64,000 nt of DNA from Bordetella parapertussis (lineage in GTDB: Bacteria; Pseudomonadota; Gammaproteobacteria; Burkholderiales; JACQAP01): the NCBI GenBank assembly GCA_945900965.1, contig CAMDKM010000002.1:62001-126000 (forward strand), read 5' to 3'. The translations under genes were made by a program, and so were the position numbers. The notes beneath the pieces were generated by a model. That model saw nothing but the letters and a program-made list of their open reading frames with translations. It had not been told where the DNA came from and made no database searches. This document shows positions 42,835-51,385 of the stretch, piece after piece (positions within the stretch are counted from its first letter, which is position 1; each line of letters starts with the position of its first letter).

Positions 42835-43881
42835 ATGAAGAATATGGCGCAGGAAGATTCCAGGATGCAGCGGGAGGAGTTTTACCGTCGCATCGGGCGG
42901 GCGCATATGACACCGCTGTGGGAAGCCATGAGTGCGCTGGTGCCCAAACAGCCGGCCTCGCCCTGTGTTCCTGCCTTATGGAAGTATGCAGAGGCGCGGC
43001 CCTGGTTGATGGAATCCGGCCGTCTAATCACGGCGACGGAAGCGGTTCGAAGAGTGCTGATTCTGGAAAATCCCGGCATTCCGGGACAATCCGCGATTAC
43101 GAATTCTCTCTATGCAGGATGGCAGTTGATTCTTCCCGGCGAAGTGGCGCCCAGCCATCGCCATACGCAAACTGCGCTGCGTCTGATTGTCGAAGGTTCC
43201 GGCGCCTATACGGCAGTGGAAGGCGAGCGTGTGACCATGCACCCGGGCGATTTCATCATCACGCCGTCCTGGACATGGCATGACCACGGAAACCCGGCTG
43301 GGGAACCGGTGGTCTGGCTCGACGGGCTGGATATACCCATGGTCCGATTCTTCGATGCCGGCTTCGCCGAGGACGACGTGCGAGACGAGCAGGAAGTACT
43401 GCGTCCAGAGGGGGATGCCTGGTTGCGTTATGGCAACAATCTGCGTCCAATCGCGTTTACGCCGCGCGACGGCAATTCGCCGGTGTTCGCCTATCCGTAC
43501 GCGCGCACCCGCCAGAGTCTGGAACATATGGCCCGTGTCGATTCGCCGCATCCGGCCCATGGGCACAAGACGGAATTCATCAATCCGGCCAACGGCGGTC
43601 CGGCCATGCCGACCATGGGCGCCTATGTGCAGTGGTTGCCACGGGGATTTTCCGGAAAGCCTGCGCGCAGCACCGATGGAACGGTATATTCCGTCATCGA
43701 AGGGGAGGGCACGGTGACGGTCGCCGGGAAGGTGCTGGCGTTCGCCGCGCGCGATACTTTTGTTGTGCCGTCGTGGAACCCGTACTCGTTTACCGCACGA
43801 AGTGACACGGTATTGTTCAGTTTTTCCGACCGGCCGGTGCAAAAGGCATTTGGCTTGTTTCGCGAATCGACAGTTGTCTAA
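42835..43881 (+). CDS. Gentisate 1,2-dioxygenase
   Basis: 348-residue bicupin. The N-terminal cupin carries the iron ligands His108 and His110 (PSHRHTQTALRLIVEG) and His149/His151 (WTWHDHGN); the second cupin has TVYSVIEGEGTVTVAG and VVPSWNPYSF but no HxH. HTQTALRLIVEG is characteristic of gentisate dioxygenase. It opens gentisate between C1 and C2 to maleylpyruvate. ATG 42835, with a second ATG at 42844; AAAGAGA precedes. Same strand as the oxygenase genes and as the two downstream ring-fission enzymes. Confidence 0.93.
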   Translation: MKNMAQEDSRMQREEFYRRIGRAHMTPLWEAMSALVPKQPASPCVPALWKYAEARPWLMESGRLITATEAVRRVLILENPGIPGQSAITNSLYAGWQLILPGEVAPSHRHTQTALRLIVEGSGAYTAVEGERVTMHPGDFIITPSWTWHDHGNPAGEPVVWLDGLDIPMVRFFDAGFAEDDVRDEQEVLRPEGDAWLRYGNNLRPIAFTPRDGNSPVFAYPYARTRQSLEHMARVDSPHPAHGHKTEFINPANGGPAMPTMGAYVQWLPRGFSGKPARSTDGTVYSVIEGEGTVTVAGKVLAFAARDTFVVPSWNPYSFTARSDTVLFSFSDRPVQKAFGLFRESTVV

Positions 43882-43918
43882 CCCTTTCTTCAACTCACCC
43901 AAACCCAGAGCAATTTAC

Positions 43919-44614
43919 ATGAACGAAGTCGAACATTTGTTTGATCCCGGCCCACTGCCGGCTATTCCCGTCGTCGGTCGCAAGGAGAAATTTCCCGTCC
44001 ACCGGATTTATTGCGTTGGTCGTAACTACGCGGCTCACGCACGCGAAATGGGCAAGGATCCGGATAAAGAGCCGCCCTTCTTTTTTCTGAAGCCGGCCGA
44101 TGCCGTGTTGCCGGGAGGCGGCGCCATGCATTACCCGCCAGGCACGGAGAACCTGCATCATGAAATCGAAATGGTGGTGGCGATTCATCGCGAGGGCCGC
44201 AATATTCCGGCGGCCAAGGCCGTGGATTACATCTATGGCTACGCGGTCGGGCTGGATATGACGCGTCGCGATCTGCAATTCAAGGCCCGCGACATGGGCC
44301 GCCCCTGGGATTTCGGCAAGGCCTTCGACGAATCGGCGCCGATCACGCCGATCTATCCGGTGGCCAGTCATGGACATCACTCGACCGGAAAAATCTGGCT
44401 CAAGGTCAACGGCGAGACCCGCCAGGACGCCGATTTGAATGAATTGATTTGGAGCGTGCCGGAGACGATTGCCTATCTTTCCGAATACTACCTGCTCAAG
44501 CCGGGCGATCTGATTTTCACTGGCACCCCGGCGGGGGTTGGCGCGGTCAAACGCGGCGATCGCATGAGCGGGTTTGTCGAAGGTCTGGGCGAACTCAACG
44601 TGACGGTGGTCTGA
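43919..44614 (+). CDS. nagK: Fumarylpyruvate hydrolase (FAH family)
   Basis: 231 residues from ATG 43919. FAH fold with VGRNYAAHAREMG, FFFLKPADAVLPGG, the metal-binding HHEIEMVVAIHREGRNI, then YIYGYAVGLDMTRRDLQ and a terminal IFTGTPAGVGAVKRGD. It hydrolyses fumarylpyruvate to fumarate and pyruvate, the last step of the gentisate route. In-frame codons upstream of 43919 lie inside the dioxygenase gene. The neighbour downstream starts 29 bp later. Confidence 0.92.
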   Translation: MNEVEHLFDPGPLPAIPVVGRKEKFPVHRIYCVGRNYAAHAREMGKDPDKEPPFFFLKPADAVLPGGGAMHYPPGTENLHHEIEMVVAIHREGRNIPAAKAVDYIYGYAVGLDMTRRDLQFKARDMGRPWDFGKAFDESAPITPIYPVASHGHHSTGKIWLKVNGETRQDADLNELIWSVPETIAYLSEYYLLKPGDLIFTGTPAGVGAVKRGDRMSGFVEGLGELNVTVV

Positions 44615-44643
44615 CGGATGATCGCCGCAAGGAGGAGCCCAGG

Positions 44644-45543
44644 ATGAGCAACTTCGAACAGAAAACCTGGCTAGAAGTGGCGTTGAACGGTCCCTGGACG
44701 CGCAGCCGCCAGCCATGCATTCCGATTGCCGTAAAAGAAATCATCGAAGAAGGCATCCAGTGCGTGAAAGCCGGCGCCTCGATCGTGCATGTGCATGCTT
44801 ACGACGAGGCCACCGGCCAGCAGACCGAGAGTCCGGAAATTTACGCGCGCATCATCGAAGGCATCCGCACCAAGGTGGATGCGATCGTTTACCCGACCAT
44901 TCCTACGGGCGGCATGGAAGGCCGCTCCGGGGCCGATGACATCGAAGCGCGGTTTGCCCATGTCGAGGCACTGGCCAAACTGGGCTTGCTCGAATGGGCG
45001 GCGATCGATCCGGGGTCGGTGAACATTTCTCTCTACGACGATGTGCGCGACGACAAGCCCGGCTTCGTTTACCTGAATCGGGAAGCGCTTGTGCGTGGCG
45101 GATTACGTCTGGCACGGCAATACGGAATCCATCCGAGTTTTGCGATCTACGAACCTGGCTTCGCACGCCTGGGTGCCTCACTGCACTGGCGGGAAAGCTG
45201 CCCGGCCCCGGTTTACCGCTTCATGTTTTCCAGCGGATTCACCTTCAGTTTCCCGCCGGAAGACTACGGCGTGACCGCTTACCTCAATTTGCTCGATCAG
45301 GTCGCGCCCGGCGCCCGCTGGATGATCGCGGGTTTACAGGTCAACATTCTTCCGCTGATTCCGCGCGCGGTGGCCGAAGGGGGCCACATCCGCGTTGGAC
45401 TCGAAGACGCGTTGTGGGGATGCGAGGAGTCCAATCTGCAATTGGTGGAAAAAGCGGCGAAGACCATTTCCACCATCGGGGGCGAGTTGGCTACTGCTGC
45501 CGAAGTGCGCATGGCTCTGTCGCCTGAAGATCACGTACAGTGA
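44644..45543 (+). CDS. Beta-keto acid cleavage enzyme (BKACE/DUF849)
   Basis: 299 residues from ATG 44644, preceded by AAGGAGGAG, a near-perfect ribosome site. A TIM barrel with the zinc site of BKACE: EVALNGPWTRS (Glu), SIVHVHAYDE (two His) and GGHIRVGLEDAL (Glu near residue 247). BKACE enzymes condense a beta-keto acid with acetyl-CoA to give acetoacetate and a CoA ester; the first member known acts on 3-keto-5-aminohexanoate. The acid used here is not known. Its place between fumarylpyruvate hydrolase and a PdxA-like dehydrogenase is unusual. Confidence 0.9.
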   Translation: MSNFEQKTWLEVALNGPWTRSRQPCIPIAVKEIIEEGIQCVKAGASIVHVHAYDEATGQQTESPEIYARIIEGIRTKVDAIVYPTIPTGGMEGRSGADDIEARFAHVEALAKLGLLEWAAIDPGSVNISLYDDVRDDKPGFVYLNREALVRGGLRLARQYGIHPSFAIYEPGFARLGASLHWRESCPAPVYRFMFSSGFTFSFPPEDYGVTAYLNLLDQVAPGARWMIAGLQVNILPLIPRAVAEGGHIRVGLEDALWGCEESNLQLVEKAAKTISTIGGELATAAEVRMALSPEDHVQ

Positions 45544-45573
45544 ACGGGTAGTCATCGAGGAAAATTCTGAAAG

Positions 45574-45591
45574 CTCTCACCGCGGTGAGAG
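45574..45591. repeat. 18-bp perfect palindrome, collapsed form of the 58.3-kb element
   Basis: CTCTCACCGCGGTGAGAG. Its left half equals the outer end of the element at 58281-58447 (CTCTCACCGCGG) and its right half equals that element's other end (CCGCGGTGAGAG), with everything between missing. It sits in the 120-bp gap upstream of the PdxA-like gene. Confidence 0.75.
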
Positions 45592-45663
45592 ATAATTGCC
45601 TTTTGGAATGAACAGTACCGTGACCCACAGAATAATCTGAAGGGTCAAACTTTCAAGGAAACC

Positions 45664-46644
45664 ATGACAGCAAGAATTGGCATCACCATGGGCGATCCGT
45701 CGGGCATCGGGCCCGAGATCATCGTCAAGACCCTGGCGGAAATGGCGCCGGCCACCCGTGCGCTATCTGCCGTGATCGGCAACCTCGACAAACTCAGGCG
45801 CGCCGACAAGCTGCTGGGCACCGGCCTGACTTTCATTGACGGGCTGGACGCAAAGACTGGCGAAGTGCCCGTTGCCAATGTGGTAACGCGCGATCAGGAC
45901 AAAATCGCCGACGGCAAAATTTCCGCGGCGGGGGGCGAGGCCGCCTACCGCTATGTCGAAGCGGCGGTGAAACTCGCCCTGGGTAAAAAAATCTCCGTCA
46001 TTGTCACCGCGCCGCTGAACAAGGCGGCCATGCATGAAGCGGGACACCATTACGACGGCCACACCGAATTGCTCGCGGACCTGACCGGCGCCAAGTCCTC
46101 CTTCATGCTGCTGACGGGCGGCAAGCTAAACACCATCCACGTCACCACCCATATGTCGCTCAAGGATGCCGCCCAGCGGCCCTCCATCGAGCGCGTGCTG
46201 GCGACCATTCGCGCCGGCTACGAACATTTCCGCGCACTCGGAATTGCCAGTCCGCGCATCGCCGTATCCGGATTGAATCCGCATTGCGGAGAGGGCGGCA
46301 TTTTCGGTAACGAGGAAGCCGAGCGCATTGAGCCGGCGATCGCCCAGGCGAAGAAGTTGGGTATGGATGTCCGAGGCCCGATTTCCGGCGACACGGTGTT
46401 TTACCGCGCGCTCAAGGGTGAATTTGACCTGGTGGTGGCCCAGTATCACGATCAGGGCCACATCCCAACCAAGCTCATTGCCTTCGACGAAACCGTCAAT
46501 GTCAGTCTCGGCCTGCCCATTCGCCGTACTTCGGTGGACCACGGCACGGCCCATGACATTGCCTGGACCGGAATGGCGGCCAACATCAATATGAAGGCCG
46601 CTATTGCCTACGCACGCATGATGGCCGACAAAATCGCCGCTTGA
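45664..46644 (+). CDS. PdxA-like dehydrogenase (4-hydroxythreonine-4-phosphate dehydrogenase family)
   Basis: 326 residues. ITMGDPSGIGPEII at the N-terminus, VTAPLNKAAMHEAG, zinc ligands in IHVTTHMSLKD and QYHDQGHIPTKL, and RRTSVDHGTAHDIAW near the end. True PdxA serves vitamin B6 synthesis; the PdxA2 branch, found next to DUF1537 kinases, dehydrogenates 4-phospho-threonate/erythronate. The DUF1537 kinase gene starts 11 bp later, so this is most likely PdxA2. A third possibility is a TphB-type dihydrodiol dehydrogenase, given the aromatic neighbours. Confidence 0.88.
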   Translation: MTARIGITMGDPSGIGPEIIVKTLAEMAPATRALSAVIGNLDKLRRADKLLGTGLTFIDGLDAKTGEVPVANVVTRDQDKIADGKISAAGGEAAYRYVEAAVKLALGKKISVIVTAPLNKAAMHEAGHHYDGHTELLADLTGAKSSFMLLTGGKLNTIHVTTHMSLKDAAQRPSIERVLATIRAGYEHFRALGIASPRIAVSGLNPHCGEGGIFGNEEAERIEPAIAQAKKLGMDVRGPISGDTVFYRALKGEFDLVVAQYHDQGHIPTKLIAFDETVNVSLGLPIRRTSVDHGTAHDIAWTGMAANINMKAAIAYARMMADKIAA

Positions 46645-46654
46645 TGCTGCGGCC

Positions 46655-47857
46655 ATGACCGGGAAAGGCCGGATACTCATAATCGCGGACGACTTGACCG
46701 GCGCCATGGACAGCGCCGGTCCTTTTGCCGGGCGCGGTGTGGAAACCTGGGTGGTCGCCGATCCCGCGGCCTGTGATCCGTCGTCCCTGAAATCTGCCCA
46801 CGTGGTATCGGTCAACACCGACAGCCGCCATTTGTCGGGGCCGGTCGCTGCCGAACGCGTGGCCGAAGCGGTGCACAGGCTGGCGGACACGCGAGAAGTG
46901 TTGTTCAAAAAAATCGATTCCACATTGCGCGGCAATGTGGTGGCGGAAACGCTTGCCATGCTGCGCGAATCAGGGCGCCAGGCCGCCTGGATTGCGCCGG
47001 CGTTTCCCGCGCAAGGGCGTACCGTGGTGGAAGGCATCGTCAAAGTCAATGGCGTGGAATTAGCTCGGACCGATTTTGCCCGGGACGCCTTGTCGCCGCC
47101 TCCTCTTGCGCCTCTTCATCAAGTGTTTGCCTCGGCCGCACCCGGCTACGATGTGCGCTCCGTCAAAGCGCGTGACTGCACCACGGGCGAACGCGTGATT
47201 CGGGTCGTGGACGCGGTGGATAACGATGATCTTGCCTGTATCGCGAAAATTTCGGCGATGGAACCCGGCAATGTCCTGCTCGTTGGGTCCGCGGGATTGA
47301 CGCATGCGCTGGCTGCACAAATGTTCGCTGGTGCGCCGGTAACTGGAGTGCGGCCTGGCGTCGAGGGGACGATTCTCTTTGTCGTGGGTACTCGCGCCAT
47401 GGCAAGCGCGCAGCAGGTGGAGGCGCTCCGGCTGGAGGCGGGCACCTCGGTGTTGTCGTTGCCGAATGGAATGGGTGAGAACCTGGCATTTTCGGAATCG
47501 GCCAATCTGGTTTTGCAGGCAACCGCGGCCACAGTTCCAGCATCCGCCGAAGAAGTCGCCGCCCATCTTGCCCGCCACGCGTTGTCCGCCGTACGCGCGA
47601 TGGGTGTCAAGGCGGTGGTCGCCACGGGAGGGGATACCGCGATGGCCCTACTGTCCGCATCCGGCAATCCGGCCGTGCGCGTCCACGGCGATCTGATGCC
47701 GGGCATTCCCTATGCGCGCATTCTGGTGGATGGCACGCCGATCTGGCTGGTGACCAAGGCGGGAGGGTTCGGCGGTAAAACGGCCTTGCGCGACATTGCG
47801 CGAGAATTGCGTCGCGCGCAATTGAGTACACAAGAATTGTGGGTAAATTTACCGTGA
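46655..47857 (+). CDS. Four-carbon acid sugar kinase (DUF1537, OtnK/DtnK type)
   Basis: 400 residues. N-terminal substrate domain ILIIADDLTGAMDSAGPFAGRG with the conserved D-D-x-x-G, VLFKKIDSTLRGN, and C-terminal nucleotide-binding domain with VVATGGDTAMALL and WLVTKAGGFGGKTAL. These kinases phosphorylate D-threonate, D-erythronate or similar acids; with PdxA2 they give dihydroxyacetone phosphate and CO2. Its stop overlaps a GTG start of the next gene (GTGA at 47854-47857). Confidence 0.9.
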   Translation: MTGKGRILIIADDLTGAMDSAGPFAGRGVETWVVADPAACDPSSLKSAHVVSVNTDSRHLSGPVAAERVAEAVHRLADTREVLFKKIDSTLRGNVVAETLAMLRESGRQAAWIAPAFPAQGRTVVEGIVKVNGVELARTDFARDALSPPPLAPLHQVFASAAPGYDVRSVKARDCTTGERVIRVVDAVDNDDLACIAKISAMEPGNVLLVGSAGLTHALAAQMFAGAPVTGVRPGVEGTILFVVGTRAMASAQQVEALRLEAGTSVLSLPNGMGENLAFSESANLVLQATAATVPASAEEVAAHLARHALSAVRAMGVKAVVATGGDTAMALLSASGNPAVRVHGDLMPGIPYARILVDGTPIWLVTKAGGFGGKTALRDIARELRRAQLSTQELWVNLP

Positions 47858-49248
47858 CGGCGGTCATGGCGCCGATCGAAAATTTTCTGCATCCGCGCAG
47901 CGTCGCGGTGGTCGGTGCCGGGGAACGTCCGACCAGTTCCGGTGGCGCGGTGCTGCGTAACCTGCGTGCCTCGGGCTTCAAGGGCCGTATCGTGCCGGTC
48001 AATCCCAAGGGCGGGGAAATTTTCGGGATGAAAGTTGCCACCTCCTGCAAATTCATCGAGACACCCGTGGATCTGGTGACGATTCTGGTCAGGCCGGAAG
48101 CCATTGAGGACGTCATCAAGGAGGCAGCACAATGCGGTCATCGGAATTTCCTGATTCTGCCCGGAGGATTTGCCGAGGCCGGTGTGGCGGGAGGCGAGCG
48201 CAATGCGCGGCTTCAACAATTTGCCGCCGAACATGGGCTGACCATAGGCGGGCCAAACTGCGCTGGAACCATCAATCTGCTCGATCCCGACCGACCCTTT
48301 GCGGCAACCTTTTTTCGCGCCATGCCGCGCGGCGGCGGTGTGGCGATGATTTCCCAGTCGGGCGCTCTGATTGAAGAGGCCATCGATGCGAGCCACGCGG
48401 ACGATATTCCGCTCGGCGCCGTGGTATCAGTGGGTAACAGCCTCCATCTCGGGGCCATCGAATACCTGGAATATCTCGGTCAGGATGCCCACTGCAAGGC
48501 GATATTGTTGTATTTGGAGTCGCTGGGGGATGCCGCGCGTTTCGGAAAAATTGCGCGCGAAGTCACCCGCCGCAAACCTGTGGTGGCCTTGATCGGCGGG
48601 CGAACGGCAGCGGGGCGCGAGGCAGCCTTTCGCCACACCGGATCCCGACCGGCGGACGACGCCTCCATCGAAGCATTTTGCCGACAGGCAGGCATCGTCC
48701 GAGTCAAAAGCCTGAGAAGGCTGATGTTGGCGGGAAAGGCCTTCGGTGCATTTCCGCAGGGAATCGGCAGACGTGTTCTTTTGTTATCCAATTCCGGCGG
48801 GCCGGGCGTATTGGCCGCCGATCAGGCGATCGAAGAAGGTTTGCTCCTGCCCGACCTGCCGCCCACGATGGCGCAGACTCTCCTGGCAGGATTACCGCCG
48901 GAGGCGTCGATCGCCAATCCCATGGATCTTCTGGCCGATGCCCGCGAAGATCGCTTTGCACTGGCCCTGACCGCCGCCCTGCAATCCGCACCCGGCTACT
49001 TTGATGCCCTGCTGATGATGCACATCGTGCCCTTCATGGTCGATGCCGCCCCGGTGGTGGACTTGCTCGCACGGGAGTGCTCGGTTGCGAAGCTGCCGAT
49101 TCTGCATTCGATGATGGGCACGCTCGATCATCGCAAGGAGTGGTTTGCAAAAATGGAGCAGGCTGGTGTGCCAATGTTTCGGGATTCGGAAGAAATGTGC
49201 GTCGCCGCCGGTATATTGATGCGATACCGTGCATTAAACGCGGGATAA
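47854..49248 (+). CDS. CoA-binding / succinyl-CoA ligase-like protein (ADP-forming acyl-CoA synthetase alpha type)
   Basis: 464 residues if started at GTG 47854, which overlaps the kinase stop; ATG 47866 (MAPIENFLHPRSVAVVGAG) and GTG 47839 are alternatives. CoA-binding domain (HPRSVAVVGAGERPTSSGG; IGGPNCAGTINLLD; MISQSGALIEEAID) followed by a succinyl-CoA-ligase flavodoxin-like part with a candidate phospho-His in AFRHTGSRPADD. It lacks the ATP-grasp domain present in full acyl-CoA synthetases (NDP-forming), and no beta-subunit gene is nearby. Probably interconverts an acyl-CoA and free acid, with a partner encoded elsewhere. Confidence 0.85.
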   Translation: MTAVMAPIENFLHPRSVAVVGAGERPTSSGGAVLRNLRASGFKGRIVPVNPKGGEIFGMKVATSCKFIETPVDLVTILVRPEAIEDVIKEAAQCGHRNFLILPGGFAEAGVAGGERNARLQQFAAEHGLTIGGPNCAGTINLLDPDRPFAATFFRAMPRGGGVAMISQSGALIEEAIDASHADDIPLGAVVSVGNSLHLGAIEYLEYLGQDAHCKAILLYLESLGDAARFGKIAREVTRRKPVVALIGGRTAAGREAAFRHTGSRPADDASIEAFCRQAGIVRVKSLRRLMLAGKAFGAFPQGIGRRVLLLSNSGGPGVLAADQAIEEGLLLPDLPPTMAQTLLAGLPPEASIANPMDLLADAREDRFALALTAALQSAPGYFDALLMMHIVPFMVDAAPVVDLLARECSVAKLPILHSMMGTLDHRKEWFAKMEQAGVPMFRDSEEMCVAAGILMRYRALNAG

Positions 49249-49268
49249 TGGACTTTCAAGGAGTGCAA

Positions 49269-49472
49269 GAGCTTTTAACACGAAGGATCACGAAGGAAAA
49301 ACGAAGGGCCGTGAAGGAAAACCCAAATCCAGTCAATACACCGCGGGACGGGACTTCGTGCCCCGCAAGATCCTGTTCTTGTATTGGCTTTCCTTCGTGT
49401 GCCTTTTGTACTTCCTAAACGGGTACTCCACGCTATCGCGAGGGTATTCGTGATCCTTCGTGTTGATGAGTT
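49269..49472. repeat. Inverted-array element, ACGAAGG dialect (before maleylpyruvate isomerase)
   Basis: 5' arm 49274-49320 (TTTAACACGAAGGATCACGAAGG...), core about 68 nt, 3' arm 49388-49470 interrupted by a 39-bp module at 49413-49451 (CCTAAACGGGTACTCC...GGTATTCGTG), the same module as at 26123 and 27232. Confidence 0.85.
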
Positions 49473-49511
49473 TAGGTCTTGAGTATTCCTCGTGAATGCT
49501 GGAGAAAGAAA

Positions 49512-50150
49512 ATGAAGCTATACGGCTATTTCAGAAGTTCCGCGTCCTACCGCGTGCGCATTGCATTGAACCTGAAGGGCTTGGAATACGAGCAGGTCAG
49601 CGTGCATCTGGCCAAGGGAAAGCAGTACGAAGCGGAATTCTCGGAACTCAGTCCGCAGAATATGGTGCCGGTTCTCGACCACGACGGACACTTGTTATAT
49701 CAGTCGCCCGCGATCATCGAATACCTGGATGAGAAATATCCCGAGCCGCCTTTTTTTCCGGAAGATGAAGTCGGTCGCCAGCGGGTGCGCTCCCTGACGC
49801 TGATCAGCGCCTGCGAAATCCATCCGCTCAACAATACCCGGGTGCTGAACTACCTCACCAGTACGCTCAAGGTAACCGACGAGCAAAAAACCGCCTGGTA
49901 CCATCACTGGGTGAATGTCGGATTTGTCGCCTTGGAAAGGCGCCTGTCAACCGAAAACCAGACCGGACGCTATTGCCATGGAAATACTCCCGGACTAGCG
50001 GATATCGTGCTGGTGCCTCAGGTTGCCAATGCCGTTCGCTTCAAGGTTGATATATCGGCCTACCCGACGATTCGCAGAATCAACGACGCGTGCCTGGAAC
50101 TCGAAGCGTTTCGCAAGGCTATGCCGCAGAATCAGCCGGACGCGGAGTGA
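49512..50150 (+). CDS. Maleylpyruvate / maleylacetoacetate isomerase (zeta-class GST)
   Basis: 212 residues from ATG 49512, after GGAGAAAG. Thioredoxin-like N-domain with the zeta-class signature FRSSASYRVRIALNLKGL (catalytic Ser in SSAS) and QSPAIIEYLDEKYP, then a helical C-domain with EIHPLNNTRVLNYL and YCHGNTPGLADIVLVPQV. Glutathione-dependent isomerisation of maleylpyruvate to fumarylpyruvate, the middle step between the gentisate dioxygenase and the hydrolase of this locus. Confidence 0.92.
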   Translation: MKLYGYFRSSASYRVRIALNLKGLEYEQVSVHLAKGKQYEAEFSELSPQNMVPVLDHDGHLLYQSPAIIEYLDEKYPEPPFFPEDEVGRQRVRSLTLISACEIHPLNNTRVLNYLTSTLKVTDEQKTAWYHHWVNVGFVALERRLSTENQTGRYCHGNTPGLADIVLVPQVANAVRFKVDISAYPTIRRINDACLELEAFRKAMPQNQPDAE

Positions 50151-50220
50151 AAACACCTTGCCCGGATGGCGCCAGGAGCCGTGATACCCTCGCTAAATAT
50201 GCAATCAGAAAAGGTTAAAC

Positions 50221-50649
50221 ATGAAAAGGATCAAGCTGTTTTTGACGGCAATTGCCGGCGTATTGTTTTCTCTGTGGATGGGTCCGGTCTTGTCCGACGA
50301 TAGTTTGCTGCCCAAAGTTCACAAACAAGGGGGCAGTACCTACATGAGCGGCGGTGTGCAGGAAGAGCAACGCAAGGCCATGGGAAAGGTAGCCCCCAGG
50401 TATCCCATTCAACTGGTTTTTCATTCGGCAACGTCTGAGGCCGACATGAGCAGCGTCAAGGTGACCATGCGCGATGTCAGCGGAAATGCGCTCCTCGAAG
50501 CGCAGTCCGAAGGGCCGCACTTCTTCATCAATCCGCCCGCCAGCGGCCGCTATACGTTCGACATCGAATACAACGGTGAAAAACAATCGGTGACCAAAGA
50601 TCTGGTGGGTCGGCGCTACCTGATGCTCGAATTCAAATTTGGAGGGTAA
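50221..50649 (+). CDS. Exported hypothetical protein
   Basis: 142 residues with a signal peptide (MKRIKLFLTAIAGVLFSLWMGPVLS-DD). The mature part has an N-terminal flexible segment (YMSGGVQEEQRKAMGKVAPRYPIQLVF) and a beta-sandwich-like segment (SSVKVTMRDVSGNALLEAQSEGPHFFINPPASGRYTFDIEYNGEKQSVTKDLVG), reminiscent of carboxypeptidase-regulatory-like domains. Predicted periplasmic. No operon partner is obvious; function unknown. Confidence 0.75.
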   Translation: MKRIKLFLTAIAGVLFSLWMGPVLSDDSLLPKVHKQGGSTYMSGGVQEEQRKAMGKVAPRYPIQLVFHSATSEADMSSVKVTMRDVSGNALLEAQSEGPHFFINPPASGRYTFDIEYNGEKQSVTKDLVGRRYLMLEFKFGG

Positions 50650-50838
50650 TAGGGACGGGCGCCGGGCCGAAAGTGGGAAGGAACGATGCGATAATGGGCG
50701 GATGAAGTCTGCCGTTTCGCGCGAGCGAGTGGGCCCGTCAGTATTGGTGACTATATCTTGATGCCGGGTTTTCGCCTAGAATTGGCTAGTGCATGGCGCG
50801 TATTCCCCTACGTGCTGGCTTTGATGGAAGGAATCACC

Positions 50839-51120
50839 ATGAAACGCAAATTGATTTATCTGTGGATCGGAATGCTGCTCGGTAGTTTTGCGGGCATCGG
50901 CGAGGTTTGGGCCGAGGGCACCAACAAGCTCGAGCGATTTCATCTTCGGCGCGGCACTTGTCAATGGACGCCGGAAGTGGGGCAGTTCATTTACGACTGC
51001 CTGAAACGCGGTGACGGTTTCGGCGCGCACTGGTGTCATAACGGGGCGATGGACCATTTTTGCCCCAAGGTGGATCTGGATACTCCCGCTGGGCCGGCAG
51101 CCGAAGCGGCCAAAAGCTGA
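50839..51120 (+). CDS. Small exported hypothetical protein
   Basis: 93 residues from ATG 50839, with GGAAGGA before it; an in-frame ATG at 50758 would mask the signal peptide. Leader MKRKLIYLWIGMLLGSFAGIGEVWA, mature part of about 68 residues with four Cys (RRGTCQW, YDCLKRGDGFG, HWCHNG, DHFCPKVD), which could form two disulfides in the periplasm. Family not recognised. Confidence 0.7.
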   Translation: MKRKLIYLWIGMLLGSFAGIGEVWAEGTNKLERFHLRRGTCQWTPEVGQFIYDCLKRGDGFGAHWCHNGAMDHFCPKVDLDTPAGPAAEAAKS

Positions 51121-51151
51121 CCGGCGAGAAACGGGTGACACAAAAAAACTA

Positions 51152-51288
51152 TTTGCCACAGAGGACTCAGAGTTCACAGAGGAAAATCAAGAATGTATGT
51201 TGTTCTTTATGCTCACCCATTTGGTGAGTGCGGCATGCTGACTCAAGTCCTTGAATCTCTCTGTGTTCTCTGTGACCTCTGTGGCTGA
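51152..51288. repeat. Inverted-array element, CACAGAGG dialect
   Basis: 5' arm 51155-51182 (GCCACAGAGGACTCAGAG...), junction GGAAAATCAA at 51181-51190, core about 65 nt, 3' arm 51254-51285 (CTCTGTGTTCTCTGTGACC...GTGGC). It is followed without a break by the inverted repeat at 51277-51359. The 321-bp gap holds no gene that I can see. Confidence 0.85.
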
Positions 51289-51359
51289 ATTGCGGTTTTT
51301 AGGTTTATTGGTTGATTCTGCCCTCGTGTGAGCCTAAAAACCGCAATTCAGCCACAGAG
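51277..51359. repeat. 27-bp perfect inverted repeat
   Basis: Arms 51277-51303 and 51333-51359 are exact inverted copies (outer part CTCTGTGGCTGAATTGCGG) with a 29-nt spacer. The left arm starts inside the 3' arm of the preceding element, so the two structures share sequence and can pair alternatively. Confidence 0.9.
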
Positions 51360-51385
51360 AGCACCTCCTCGCGCCTCTTGCTTTT

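Noticed and set aside
45664-47857. Vitamin B6 synthesis role for the PdxA-like gene
   Set aside because: A DUF1537 kinase follows at 11 bp, the usual partner of PdxA2 in four-carbon acid catabolism, and there is no ksgA or surA neighbour typical of housekeeping pdxA.
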